A stretch of 64,000 nucleotides of DNA from Lentimicrobium saccharophilum (GTDB taxonomy: Bacteria > Bacteroidota > Bacteroidia > Bacteroidales > Lentimicrobiaceae). The notes under the pieces were generated by a model, which searched no databases, was not told where the DNA came from, and saw nothing but the letters and a program-made list of their open reading frames with translations. Of this stretch, positions 50,119-59,044 are shown in pieces (within the stretch, counting starts at the first letter, position 1; every line of letters begins with the position of its first letter). Where the stretch lies: contig NZ_DF968183.1 of NCBI RefSeq assembly GCF_001192835.1, forward strand, positions 1,137,338 through 1,201,337, written 5' to 3'. The position numbers and the translations under genes were made by a program.

Positions 50119-52386
50119 ATGGAAGGTATTTATCTGATCTTCGTCGCAGTCCTTTTTCTCCTGGCATTTTCCGACCTGATGGTAGGTGTTGCCAATGATG
50201 CTGTTAACTTTCTGAACTCCGCCGTCGGCGCCAAAGCCGCTTCCTTCAAAACCGTGCTGGTTGTAGCCAGTGTCGGAGTACTGATCGGAGCGACCTTTTC
50301 GAGCGGACTGATGGAAATCGCCAGAAAAGGGCTCTTTTTCCCGGGGCAGTTCAGCTTTAATGAAGTGATCATCATTTTTCTTGCCGTCATGATCACGGAT
50401 GTCATCCTGCTTGACATGTTCAACACTTTTGGCTTGCCAACATCCACCACGGTATCCATTGTCTTCGAATTGCTCGGTGCGTCTGTAGCGGTTGCCGTTA
50501 TTAAGATCACAGGTTCGGAACAGACGATGCAGGACATCGGGCAGTACATCAATTCTGCCAAAGCCCTGGCCATTATCACCGGTATATTGGTATCCGTAGC
50601 CATTGCATTCAGCGTGGGGTCCCTGGTGCAATATATCACCAGGATAATATTTACCTTCAACCTGAGGTTTAACCTGAAATATTTCGGTGCCTTATGGGGA
50701 GGACTTGCCATCACAGGTATCACCTATTTTATGCTGATCAAAGGTGCGAAAGGAGCTTCATTTATTACCCCCGAAACTTTAAATTACATCAATGCAAATA
50801 CAGGCATGATCCTGCTGGTCAGTTTAGCCGGATGGACGTTGCTTTTGCAGATTTTAATCTTACTTTTCAGATTGAATGTTCTGAAAGTCATTGTATTGGC
50901 CGGCACATTCGCCCTGGCAATGGCTTTTGCCGGAAATGACCTGGTAAACTTCATAGGGGTTCCGCTTGCAGGTCTGAAAGCCCTGCAATTATTCAATGCA
51001 GCCCCCGGTGCCGACCCCAATACATTTCTGATGACCGGCCTGGCAGAAGATGTAAAAACGGAAACCTGGATGCTGCTCATTGCCGGTATGGTGATGGCAA
51101 TCACTTTATGGACTTCAAAAAAAGCCCGTTCAGTTATTGAAACATCGGTTGACCTGAGCCGTCAGGGCGAAGGTGCAGAAAGGTTCAATTCCTCCATTCT
51201 TTCCAGAAATCTGGTCAGGGGTGCCTTGAATGTATCTTCCGCTATCAGCCGGTTTATGCCCGACAAAGTTAACCTATGGATTGAAAATCGATTTAATCCT
51301 CCTGACGAAACTACCGTGGCACAAATGCCCGAAGGCGCAGCCTTCGATATGCTCAGGGCCAGTGTTAACCTGGTGGTGGCAAGTATGCTGATTGCACTGG
51401 GAACTTCACTTAAACTTCCGCTGTCAACAACCTACGTAACTTTTATGGTTGCAATGGGAACCTCACTGGCCGACCGGGCCTGGGGCCGTGAAAGTGCAGT
51501 TTACCGCATAACGGGCGTGCTTTCGGTGATCGGCGGATGGTTTTTCACTGCGCTGGCTGCTTTTACCGTTGCCCTTGTCGCTGCTTCAATATTGTATTAC
51601 GGAGGATTGGTTGCTACTTTTATACTGCTGTTCCTGGTCGGTTTCCTGATTTACCGCACCCACCGCATTCACCTCAGGAGAACTAATGAGCGTAAAGCCG
51701 ACGAAGCCATTGATGCGCTACCCGATGAACTCAGCACAGAAACCATTATCGTAAGATGTTCCCTCACCATACAGCAGGTGCTTGAGCAAAGCCTTGCCAT
51801 CTTCAAAGAGACCCTTATAGGCCTGATGGATGAAGACAGAAAGGTTCTGAAAAATGCCAAAAGCGGCTCTGAAGCCCTGAATGTTTCTACAAAACGGCTT
51901 AAAAACCAGATCAGCAAAACATTGTCACACCTGCGCGAAGATTCGGTTGAATCAGGGCATTTTTATGTACAGGCCATCGACTACCTGCGCGAGATAAACC
52001 ATTGCATCTCATTCATCACGATGCCAAGTTTTGAACATGTTGAAAACAATCACAGGCCGATGATACCGGTTCAGATAGAAGAACTGTCAAGGCTGAACGG
52101 TGAAATATCCCTGCTCTTCGGCGAAGTGATGAATATGCTGAAGAAACAGAATTATGATGATTTTGACATGATCGTTGCCAGACAGCAAAATATACAACGG
52201 ATTATCGAAGAGACCCGGAAAAAACAGGTAAAGCGGATCAAGAACTCGGAAACCGGGACCCGGAACAGTATCCTCTACCTTAATATACTGGCTGAAATAA
52301 AGAACCTCACGCTTTACACACTTAATCTGCTGAAATCAAGCCGGGATTTTGAACTCTCTTCCCGTACCGCAAGCAAAAATCCTTAA
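50119..52386 (+). CDS. PiT-family inorganic phosphate transporter with PhoU-like C-terminal domain
   Basis: A 755-residue protein. The PiT membrane region (about 1-510) carries the two signature repeats: 'SDLMVGVANDAVNFLNSAVG' near 17-36, and 'ALAMAFAGNDLVNFIGVPLA' near 265-284, where the Asn-Asp pairs bind ion and phosphate. 'DMFNTFGLPTSTTVSIVFEL' and 'LGTSLKLPLSTTYVTFMVAM' are the internal P-x-STT repeats. The remaining 220 residues are long helices of PhoU type ('FKETLIGLMDEDRKVLKNAK') and must be cytoplasmic. It has its own TAATTTTG box, but follows the NptA-type gene closely. It is longer than usual PiT proteins (about 420-550) because of this tail. A perfect hairpin lies after the stop. 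Confidence 0.91.
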   Translation: MEGIYLIFVAVLFLLAFSDLMVGVANDAVNFLNSAVGAKAASFKTVLVVASVGVLIGATFSSGLMEIARKGLFFPGQFSFNEVIIIFLAVMITDVILLDMFNTFGLPTSTTVSIVFELLGASVAVAVIKITGSEQTMQDIGQYINSAKALAIITGILVSVAIAFSVGSLVQYITRIIFTFNLRFNLKYFGALWGGLAITGITYFMLIKGAKGASFITPETLNYINANTGMILLVSLAGWTLLLQILILLFRLNVLKVIVLAGTFALAMAFAGNDLVNFIGVPLAGLKALQLFNAAPGADPNTFLMTGLAEDVKTETWMLLIAGMVMAITLWTSKKARSVIETSVDLSRQGEGAERFNSSILSRNLVRGALNVSSAISRFMPDKVNLWIENRFNPPDETTVAQMPEGAAFDMLRASVNLVVASMLIALGTSLKLPLSTTYVTFMVAMGTSLADRAWGRESAVYRITGVLSVIGGWFFTALAAFTVALVAASILYYGGLVATFILLFLVGFLIYRTHRIHLRRTNERKADEAIDALPDELSTETIIVRCSLTIQQVLEQSLAIFKETLIGLMDEDRKVLKNAKSGSEALNVSTKRLKNQISKTLSHLREDSVESGHFYVQAIDYLREINHCISFITMPSFEHVENNHRPMIPVQIEELSRLNGEISLLFGEVMNMLKKQNYDDFDMIVARQQNIQRIIEETRKKQVKRIKNSETGTRNSILYLNILAEIKNLTLYTLNLLKSSRDFELSSRTASKNP

Positions 52387-52423
52387 TAAATACCTGTTTT
52401 TCACAGATACTAAACTGTAAATA

Positions 52424-52461
52424 CAAAATGCTTCCGGTTTTTGATTTCCGGAAGCATTTTG
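52424..52461. terminator. bidirectional terminator between PiT and BNR genes
   Basis: Perfect 14-base arms (CAAAATGCTTCCGG and complement) around a ten-base T-rich loop. It lies 37 bases after the PiT stop in a convergent gap and works formally in both directions. Confidence 0.75.
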
Positions 52462-52607
52462 CATTTGATAAACAACTGATTAACACCATGACTTTTGTCA
52501 GACATGCTCTTCTCCCAATACCAGAAGTTACAGACAGCTGTTCCTCTGATGGCCCGGAGCGGATGATTTAACAACGGCCATTTCTTCAGCCCGATTTTGT
52601 CAAACAA

Positions 52608-55208
52608 TCATAGGATCATGATCTTCTTCGAAACCGACTGTTTACCCGAAGTAACCGTAACCAGGTAATATCCGGGGGCATGGTCACTGTGGGTCAGGAT
52701 ATTCAGCGGGATGGTATTTACGCCTGGTTTCAGGCTGATGTTCTGCACCGGAGCAACCAGCCGCCCTTTCAGATCATATAAACGGATATCAGCATTCTGT
52801 CCGGCAGGCGAACTGATCTTTGCCCAGCAGCCGCCTGCCGGTTCAGCGTTACATGGCAGAGGATACACTGAAACCAGGGCCAGAGATGATGATGGTTCCG
52901 GCAACTGTGGCAAATCCACGCTCAGTTCCGCCAGGTGGAGCCGGTAAGCGGAAAGTCCGTAAGTACCAATTACCAGCATCTCTTCGGCATCATGAATTTT
53001 CATGGTAGTTACGGGTACATTGCCCAATCCCAGGTTCATACTTTCCCAGCTTTGTCCGTAATCTCTGCTCATAAACACTCCGGCATCCGTTCCGACAAAA
53101 TACCTGCCGGGCCTGGTCGGATCGGCCACAAAAGCATTCACCGGAAGTTCGGGCAGGTTATTGCTGATGGGTTCCCAGGAGTTACCAAGGTCGGTCGAAC
53201 GATAAACGTGCGCCAATGGCTCATCCCAACGGAAACCCGAACAGGTTGCATAGATGGTATTTACATCGAAAGGATCTGCTGCCACCCGGGTAATCCAGCG
53301 GTCAGGAAGACCCGCGCTGATATCTGTCCACAATGCTCCTCCATTCACACTGATATGTACCTTGCCGTCGTCAGTACCTGCAAGCACGATATCAGGATCA
53401 ATGCCCGACACGGCAAGGGTGGTGATGGTATGATAGGTACTGCCGTCATCTCCTTTGGTCAGATCCTGACTTACCGCACTCCAGCTATTGCCCCCGTTTG
53501 AAGTTCTCCATACCCGGTAAGTACCGAAATAAAGAATATTCGGATTCTGTGGATGCATCACCACAGGAGCCGACCAGTTTACCCTGTCGTTTGACCAGGC
53601 GTCCCCGATGTATGACATTGAATTGCCGAAATTGGCAGACTTATGCAGCATCCCCCACTGATATTCAGCATAAACCATATTTGAACGGGTATAATCGACC
53701 AGCGAATAAAAACCATCACCCCCAAGAATGGCATCCCATCCGTCCGCGCTTCCCGCGGAAGTCCTGATGGTGTTGTTATCCTGCGTCCCTCCGATCAGCC
53801 GGGCCGGATTCAGATAATCAATCTCGATATCATAGAACTGGGTAATGGGCAGATTGTTAATCCAGGTCCAGTTTAACCCCATATCATCGCTGAAATAGAA
53901 TCCCCCGTCGTTGCCTTCATATACCCTTCCGGTTGATGGATGAATGTAAAGGGCGTGGTGATCAACATGAATTTCATCAGAATTGTAATACCCCGCCAAC
54001 TGGATGTAACTGTCGCCTCCGTTGGTGGAATAATGAAGATCAACGCCAAGCAGGTAAATCACATCCGGATTCACCGGGCTCACCCGGATCTGCCCGAAAT
54101 ACCATCCGAAAGAACTGTTCATGCCTTGAATGGCATTGTCATTGGTACGTATCCAGTTCTGGCCCCCGTTATCAGTGCGGTAGACCGCCTCGCCCGAACT
54201 GGTGTCGAAAAATGCGTACAGCCTTTCCGGATCAGAAGGCGAAATGGCCAGACCGATCCGCCCTACCTGATTTCCCTGGGGCAATCCGCCCTGCAGTTTC
54301 GTCCAGGTATCGCCCCCGTTGACAGTCATCCAGATACCGGAGGAAGGCCCGAATGAACGCCGGTAATTAAGTCCGCGCATACGTTCCCACATGGCGGCAT
54401 AAAGAATGTCGGGATTTGTCGGATGCTGAACCAGATCAATTCCGGAAGTGGAATCACTGATAAAAAGCACCTGTTCCCAGTTGGCGCCTCCATCAATGGT
54501 ACGGTATATTCCGCGATGACCGTCAGGGGTAAAAAGATTGCCACAGGCAGCCGCAAAAACCCTTTCCTCGTTCTGATAGTCTATGACAATACGCCCGATA
54601 TAGGCCGATTCATCCAACCCTGTATGTGTCCAGGTGGCACCGCCGTCGGTCGATTTATAAATTCCGTCTCCCCTGAAACTCTGGCTTGAGGCGTTGGCTT
54701 CACCGGTTCCGGCATATAACAGATCCGTATTCTGACGGCCGACCGCAAGATCGCCGATGGAGATGGTAGCTGCCTGATCGAAAATATTTGTCCAGTCTGC
54801 TCCGGAATTATCTGTCTTAAATATTCCACCGGAAGCTGTACCAACATAAATTGTAGAGAATGAACCGGCTGGCATTTCTATGTCCGTGATCCGTCCGCCG
54901 ATGTTTGTCGGCCCTGCAGGCTCCCAGCTGTAAGATCCGCGCGACAGGCTCCGGTGCATCTGATGAGCATCCCTCACAGCCTTAAGATAATGTTCTGTTT
55001 TTATCCGCCCCTGCGGATAGGTCCGCTGCCTTGACAACCAATCGTTGGGAAGGTATCCTGGTTCCTTTTTCAAACCCGTGCGTGCAAGCATGTGATGACC
55101 CTCCTTTTCCTGACGGGGCGCCTGTAAATATAGCCAGACACCTCCTCCGAGAAGGAGAAATAGAGAAAAAATAACAGGGTAGTAGCGGTAATTAGTTTTC
55201 ATTTTCAA
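52608..55208 (-). CDS. BNR/Asp-box (sortilin-like) repeat beta-propeller protein, T9SS cargo
   Basis: An 866-residue secreted protein. After an N-terminal hydrophobic signal (about 8-28) there are many Asp-box motifs of the type S-x-D-G-G-x-x-W: 'GIYKSTDGGATWTHTG', 'GIYRTIDGGANWEQV', 'GIWMTVNGGDTWTK', 'YRTDNGGQNWIRT', 'WRTSNGGNSWSAV', 'VYRSTDLGNSWEP' and others, which form one or two seven- to ten-bladed beta-propellers as in VPS10/sortilin. No glycosidase catalytic residues can be pointed to. The tail 'LVSVYPLPCNAEPAGGCWAK' starts a T9SS sorting domain whose usual YPNP is changed to YPLP. Its ligand is unknown; such proteins are often exo-enzymes or binding factors at the surface. It is the last of the secreted group and converges on the PiT gene. 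Confidence 0.88.
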   Translation of the reverse strand: MKMKTNYRYYPVIFSLFLLLGGGVWLYLQAPRQEKEGHHMLARTGLKKEPGYLPNDWLSRQRTYPQGRIKTEHYLKAVRDAHQMHRSLSRGSYSWEPAGPTNIGGRITDIEMPAGSFSTIYVGTASGGIFKTDNSGADWTNIFDQAATISIGDLAVGRQNTDLLYAGTGEANASSQSFRGDGIYKSTDGGATWTHTGLDESAYIGRIVIDYQNEERVFAAACGNLFTPDGHRGIYRTIDGGANWEQVLFISDSTSGIDLVQHPTNPDILYAAMWERMRGLNYRRSFGPSSGIWMTVNGGDTWTKLQGGLPQGNQVGRIGLAISPSDPERLYAFFDTSSGEAVYRTDNGGQNWIRTNDNAIQGMNSSFGWYFGQIRVSPVNPDVIYLLGVDLHYSTNGGDSYIQLAGYYNSDEIHVDHHALYIHPSTGRVYEGNDGGFYFSDDMGLNWTWINNLPITQFYDIEIDYLNPARLIGGTQDNNTIRTSAGSADGWDAILGGDGFYSLVDYTRSNMVYAEYQWGMLHKSANFGNSMSYIGDAWSNDRVNWSAPVVMHPQNPNILYFGTYRVWRTSNGGNSWSAVSQDLTKGDDGSTYHTITTLAVSGIDPDIVLAGTDDGKVHISVNGGALWTDISAGLPDRWITRVAADPFDVNTIYATCSGFRWDEPLAHVYRSTDLGNSWEPISNNLPELPVNAFVADPTRPGRYFVGTDAGVFMSRDYGQSWESMNLGLGNVPVTTMKIHDAEEMLVIGTYGLSAYRLHLAELSVDLPQLPEPSSSLALVSVYPLPCNAEPAGGCWAKISSPAGQNADIRLYDLKGRLVAPVQNISLKPGVNTIPLNILTHSDHAPGYYLVTVTSGKQSVSKKIMIL

Positions 55209-55287
55209 TGCTTTAAGTGTTTCTTAAAAAATAAAACCAGATAATCATTCAGCGGATGGCTCATGATGAAAAACAACTATTCACATA

Positions 55288-56529
55288 CTATCCGCATTTC
55301 TTCCGGAAACTTACCGGACTGAGGTAAGTGAGCCTTCGCCAGACCCATTCAGCCGGACCGAACCGGAATTCTGAAATCCAGTAACGACTGTAAATGACCT
55401 GCAGGAAATATATTAGCATAACAAGGGCAATGCCGTGAAGGATATTCAGTTTCCCGGACATTCCGAGTCCATATGAAAGGAATATCGAGGTACAAATCAA
55501 AGACTGCATCAGGTAGTTGGTAAGTGCCATTCTGCCTACAGGAACCAGGGCATTCCACAGCCAGGAGAGTCGTCCTTTTTCGAAAAGAACCATGATCAAA
55601 CCTATGTAGGAGAGGGTAAGTGCAGGTGCCCCGACGGCGTGCGAAAAAGATGCCAGCACGCTCATCCCGTTGGGCATTGCCATGTCAGCATGTAAGGAAG
55701 CGTATGTATATACAGCCTCTCCCGCTATCCCGATAGGCAGGCTCAGCGGCAGGCACCTTCTGAAAAAGGAGGTGTTTGCAGCATTTGAAACGGCCAGATT
55801 TTTCCGGGCAGCAAGCATTCCGAACAAGAATGTACCAAGCACGGCCGGATAAAAAAACAACAACCCTGGCAACAAGGCAGTCCATTCTTTTATCCTTGCA
55901 TTGACAATTTCGCTGAAACTCCCATAACCATATGCCTGCCGTGAACGTTCAATCATCTCACTTATCGACCGGGAGCTTTCAGCGGCAGCGGCATCAATAG
56001 CCGCTTTCCCTTCAGGAAACGATGAACCCAGGGCCATCATTCCCCAGGTGAGTGCGGTAACGATTGCCGGCAGCAATATCAGTGCCGCTCCCCAGATAAC
56101 GGCTTTTCTGTCGGAAGACTTCCTGAAAAGTAAAAGAAAAAATCCGAAGATGGCATAAAAAAACAGGATATCTCCGGCCCACAGTAATACAATATGAAGC
56201 ACTCCAACCAGAAGCAGAACAGCGAGTCTCCTCCTGAAGACCGGTATAATTGAACCGGTCTCCATCTTTTTATTCATGAAGATCCAGAAACCATAGCCAA
56301 AGAGCAGCGAGAACAGGGTATAAAACTTTCCTTCGAAAAGAAATTTTATAAGCAGGTCAGGTATAAGCAAAAACAACGGCTGATCCACAGATGGCCTCAA
56401 CATCATCACATTGACAGGATGGATAAAAATCTTCATATTCACCATCAGGATGCCGAAGATCGCGAAACCCCGCAAAATATCCAAAAGGATGATCCTTTCG
56501 GAAGCCGGCAAAGGTGTAGTCAGGTTTTT
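55288..56529 (-). CDS. DUF418 domain membrane protein
   Basis: About 413 residues from ATG MKNLTTPLPASER. The N-terminus 'RIILLDILRGFAIFGILMVN' is the family's start motif (the LDxLRGFA box shared by acyltransferase-3 and DUF418/heparan-alpha-glucosaminide-like proteins), and ten or more hydrophobic helices follow. The DUF418 domain proper covers roughly the last 160 residues, with 'ALTNYLMQSLICTSIFLSYG' and 'YLRRLTYL'-like ending. Proteins of this type are proposed membrane acyltransferases or transporters, but this is not established. It is on the minus strand between a small lipoprotein gene and the BNR gene, with gaps of about 80-120 bases, and may be read with either. The ATG ten codons upstream is an alternative. 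Confidence 0.87.
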   Translation of the reverse strand, partial: KNLTTPLPASERIILLDILRGFAIFGILMVNMKIFIHPVNVMMLRPSVDQPLFLLIPDLLIKFLFEGKFYTLFSLLFGYGFWIFMNKKMETGSIIPVFRRRLAVLLLVGVLHIVLLWAGDILFFYAIFGFFLLLFRKSSDRKAVIWGAALILLPAIVTALTWGMMALGSSFPEGKAAIDAAAAESSRSISEMIERSRQAYGYGSFSEIVNARIKEWTALLPGLLFFYPAVLGTFLFGMLAARKNLAVSNAANTSFFRRCLPLSLPIGIAGEAVYTYASLHADMAMPNGMSVLASFSHAVGAPALTLSYIGLIMVLFEKGRLSWLWNALVPVGRMALTNYLMQSLICTSIFLSYGLGMSGKLNILHGIALVMLIYFLQVIYSRYWISEFRFGPAEWVWRRLTYLSPVSFRKKCG

Positions 56530-56647
56530 CATATGTATTGCTCCGACATTTTTAAACATTTAGAAAAGCAAGGCCGAAGCCCTGCCTGAAACAGAAACCT
56601 TCACAAGAAAATCATCCGGTTTGCGGGTTTCACTTTTATATCAGTAA

Positions 56648-57055
56648 TCAACGCTCAGGCATAACAACCAGTGTATCAAACATAACCGGCTTCGATCTCG
56701 ACTGGGCGGCAAAAATATAAATGCCGGCTGTATCTGGAATAAACCTGAAAGTACTGTCTTTTGTCACATAGATTTCCGGACAAACACCGTCATAAGATTC
56801 GTACAAGCCTGAAGCATTTACCAGGTAAAGCGTATCATTATACGGATAACAATATAATTCAAGTTCAGACCAGCAGCCATTCGGGGCGCCCGCACGTGCA
56901 TAAACCGGCACCGTATCCCCAGTCATTGCGCTGTCGGGGATTGACAACTCATCTATATCAACATAATCATAATACCGTGAATAATGTTCACCGCCAAGGT
57001 CGCACGAGACAAATGCAAGCGGAAACAAAAACAGCATAAGGGGTAGTTTTTTCAT
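56648..57055 (-). CDS. small putative lipoprotein, function unknown
   Basis: A 135-residue protein. The N-terminus is a lipoprotein signal: 'MKKLPLMLFLFPLAFVSCDL', with the lipobox Cys at position 19, so it should be attached to the inner or outer membrane. The mature part is short and rich in Tyr and Asp at first (HYSRYYDYVDID) and then looks like an Ig-like or beta-sandwich domain ('TGDTVPVYARAGAPNGCWSE', 'FRFIPDTAGIYIFAAQSRS'). Three Cys residues in the mature part could form disulfides. I do not recognise a named family. The -7 box TATTTTTG lies about 33 bases upstream of the ATG. Confidence 0.75.
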   Translation of the reverse strand: MKKLPLMLFLFPLAFVSCDLGGEHYSRYYDYVDIDELSIPDSAMTGDTVPVYARAGAPNGCWSELELYCYPYNDTLYLVNASGLYESYDGVCPEIYVTKDSTFRFIPDTAGIYIFAAQSRSKPVMFDTLVVMPER

Positions 57056-57087
57056 GGTTGCAAAGAGATCAGGAAGAATTGCTGATA

Positions 57088-57095
57088 CAAAAATA
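57088..57095 (-). promoter_or_regulatory. putative -7 element (TATTTTTG) of the small lipoprotein gene
   Basis: Exact match on the minus strand, 32 bases before the ATG. Confidence 0.45.
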
Positions 57096-57144
57096 AGATA
57101 ACTGCCGGATTATGATACACAACAGGGACAAATTCAGGAACTTG

Positions 57145-57447
57145 TCAGAATTCATAATCGGCAACGGCCATTTTGGGACATTTATTCCGGTTCCATTCCA
57201 CGAATGCAAGGTGAGCCGGGTGAATCTGATAAGCTTTCAGGGCATCCGTATCGGTAAATTCACTTACCAGCACAATATCGGCAGCTTTCGGATCAACAGC
57301 GATATTCCTGCAAATTTCAAAATTCAGAATGCCGGGAACAAGCGCCGGAAGCAATCCAAGCTGGTAGCTGACCTCCTCCAGCAAATCCGCGGCACCAGCC
57401 TCCCGTAATCCGGGCAATAACCTGAAGAATACAATGTGTTTTATCAT
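57145..57447 (-). CDS. Dabb (stress-responsive A/B barrel) family protein
   Basis: A 100-residue cytoplasmic protein. It begins 'MIKHIVFFRLLPGLREAGA', the typical H-x-V-(F/L)-F-(R/K)-L opening of Dabb domains, and has 'ILNFEICRNIAVDPKAADIV', 'VSEFTDTDALKAYQIHPAHL' and 'FVEWNR'. Dabb proteins form ferredoxin-like dimeric barrels; a few are olivetolic-acid cyclase-like, most have no known activity. The -7 box TAACTTTG lies only 14 bases before the ATG. Downstream is the small lipoprotein gene (about 90 bases). Upstream lies the composite repeat element at 57.5-57.7 kb. Family call is firm, function unknown. Confidence 0.87.
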   Translation of the reverse strand: MIKHIVFFRLLPGLREAGAADLLEEVSYQLGLLPALVPGILNFEICRNIAVDPKAADIVLVSEFTDTDALKAYQIHPAHLAFVEWNRNKCPKMAVADYEF

Positions 57448-57460
57448 ACCGGTTTTGATA

Positions 57461-57468
57461 CAAAGTTA
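57461..57468 (-). promoter_or_regulatory. putative -7 element (TAACTTTG) of the Dabb gene
   Basis: Exact match on the minus strand, 13 bases before the ATG, giving a very short leader. Confidence 0.45.
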
Positions 57469-57502
57469 TTAAAAGAATTCATTGTTGTCCGGAGAAAATT
57501 GT

Positions 57503-57711
57503 GAGATTCTTCGCTAACGCTCAGAATGACTTTAACTTACGTAGGTTTATAAGGAGAGGGGGAGATTCTTCGCTAACGCTCAGAATGACTTTAACTTACG
57601 TAGGTTTATAAGGAGAGGGGGCTTGGTGGCGGCTTCGCCGCCACCAAGCCCCCTCTCTAAAACCCTAAAACATTGTCTTTCTGAGCGTAACAACGTGGAG
57701 CGAAGAATCTC
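57503..57711. repeat. composite repeat element with tandem, inverted and hairpin parts
   Basis: Two identical 59-base copies (57503-57561 and 57562-57620) beginning GAGATTCTTCGCTAACGCTC are followed by a perfect hairpin with 21-base arms and a TTC loop (57613-57657), then by an inverted, slightly longer version of the opening sequence (57677-57711). The ends are thus inverted repeats, as in a miniature mobile element. No open frame is present. Confidence 0.88.
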
Positions 57712-57834
57712 TATGTTTGATAAACAGTTTTTCCGGACAATAGTAAAACGAATTAAATAAAGTTATGCAAGCACCCCAAAATCCGGGTCCCCGGGCCTGT
57801 GAAAACCCGCATTCAGAATTCATGGCCAATCCCC

Positions 57835-57864
57835 TTGGTTTAATAAAGAGATAATGTAATTTTG
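57835..57864 (+). promoter_or_regulatory. full-consensus promoter of the SAM hydroxide adenosyltransferase gene
   Basis: TTG (57835-57837), 19 bases, TAATTTTG (57857-57864), the canonical Bacteroidota spacing. The start codon is 186 bases further on, so the leader is about 180 bases and includes a weak stem at 57972-57998. Confidence 0.65.
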
Positions 57865-58050
57865 CAATGGTTCATTCTTATAAGAAATCCGGCCCGAGGG
57901 AGGATAGCGCATTCTTCATTACGCTGAAAAAAAATGCGGTTGAAGCCTTTACTCAGACATCCCTGTGCAAAAATCATTTGAATTTTATAAAAATGATTGT
58001 TGTTCAGGGTTAAGGAAGCTAAGTTGCTGCAGGAAGTTAATGAAATTAAT

Positions 58051-58842
58051 ATGGCACAGGTAAACATTATTACACTAACTACCGACTGGGGCCCGAGGGA
58101 CCACTATGCCGGTGTGGTGAAAGGCGCCATACTCAGCAAGCTTCCGGAGGCCCGGATTGTGGATATAACGCACCAGATTCCGCCGTTCAATGTGAAACAG
58201 GCTTCTTTTATCCTGCGGAACTCATTTCCGCATTTTCCGGACGGTACTGTGCATATTGTGGGCGTTAATACTGAAGAGTCGGAACTTACACCGCACATTG
58301 CACTGCTATACCGCAATCATTATTTTATCGGCGCCGACAACGGCATCTTCACCCTGATGTTTGACGGGCTGCCTGATAAGATCGTTGAACTGACCATTCC
58401 CCAGGATTCCGGTCATTTTATCTTTTCAACCCGCGACAGATTTGTAAAAGCTGCGGTTCATCTGGCTACCGGTAAACCGGTTGAAGAATTGGGAGATGTC
58501 AGGAATGAATTAAAGGCACTGATTTCCATGCAACCTCAGATCAACGGAAATATCATCAGCGGCCGGGTTATCTATATTGACAACTACGAGAACGTATTCC
58601 TGAATATTACAGAAAAGGAATTTCTTGAAACAGGAATGAGACGTAGATTTTCTCTCAACATCAAGGGCAAAACCCATCCGGTGAATGTCGTGAGAAATGC
58701 TTACAGCGATGTTCCGGAAGGAGAGATTGCCGTGCTGTTCAGTACCACCGGATACCTGGAAATAGCGATCAATAAAGGGAATGCATCCAGTCTGCTCGGA
58801 TTAAGGAATGACGATGTCGTATTGATCGAATTTGCCCGCTGA
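58051..58842 (+). CDS. SAM hydroxide adenosyltransferase (DUF62 family)
   Basis: 263 residues from ATG MAQVNIITLTTDWG; 18 further codons are open upstream, but the family begins at this motif. DUF62 enzymes hydrolyse S-adenosylmethionine to adenosine and methionine and are relatives of bacterial fluorinase and chlorinase. Signatures are 'TLTTDWGPRDHYAGVVKGAI' with the catalytic Asp near 10, 'IVDITHQIPPFNVKQA', 'FIGADNGIFTLMFDG', and the C-terminal domain 'VIYIDNYENVFLNI'. There is no sign of the fluorinase-specific insert. A full-consensus promoter lies about 190 bases upstream, so the leader is long. The gldF gene follows 202 bases downstream. Confidence 0.92.
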   Translation: MAQVNIITLTTDWGPRDHYAGVVKGAILSKLPEARIVDITHQIPPFNVKQASFILRNSFPHFPDGTVHIVGVNTEESELTPHIALLYRNHYFIGADNGIFTLMFDGLPDKIVELTIPQDSGHFIFSTRDRFVKAAVHLATGKPVEELGDVRNELKALISMQPQINGNIISGRVIYIDNYENVFLNITEKEFLETGMRRRFSLNIKGKTHPVNVVRNAYSDVPEGEIAVLFSTTGYLEIAINKGNASSLLGLRNDDVVLIEFAR

Positions 58843-59044
58843 CCATAAAACCACCTTTCAGGTACTCATTCTTCTTATATCGGAATCATTTGTATAAACA
58901 GAGTTTCCATTCTGACTATCCTGTGTAAGAAGCATAATGAGACAACCGGGAGGCTGAAGATTTGCCAAAAAATCCAAAAACAAGTCCCAAAACGGCAATT
59001 TTGAGTAATTTAGCCCCCTCTTAACGGGAACCCTCAGACACGAT

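Noticed and set aside
57840-58067. Minus-strand frame of 75 codons before the SAM hydroxide adenosyltransferase gene
   Set aside because: It is antisense to the leader and promoter, and shows no signal or domain beyond chance composition.
58981-59020. Possible promoter (AATTTTG and TAATTTAG) before gldF
   Set aside because: The first lacks the TA, the second differs at two positions of TTTG and no -33 element is at the right distance, so it was not annotated.
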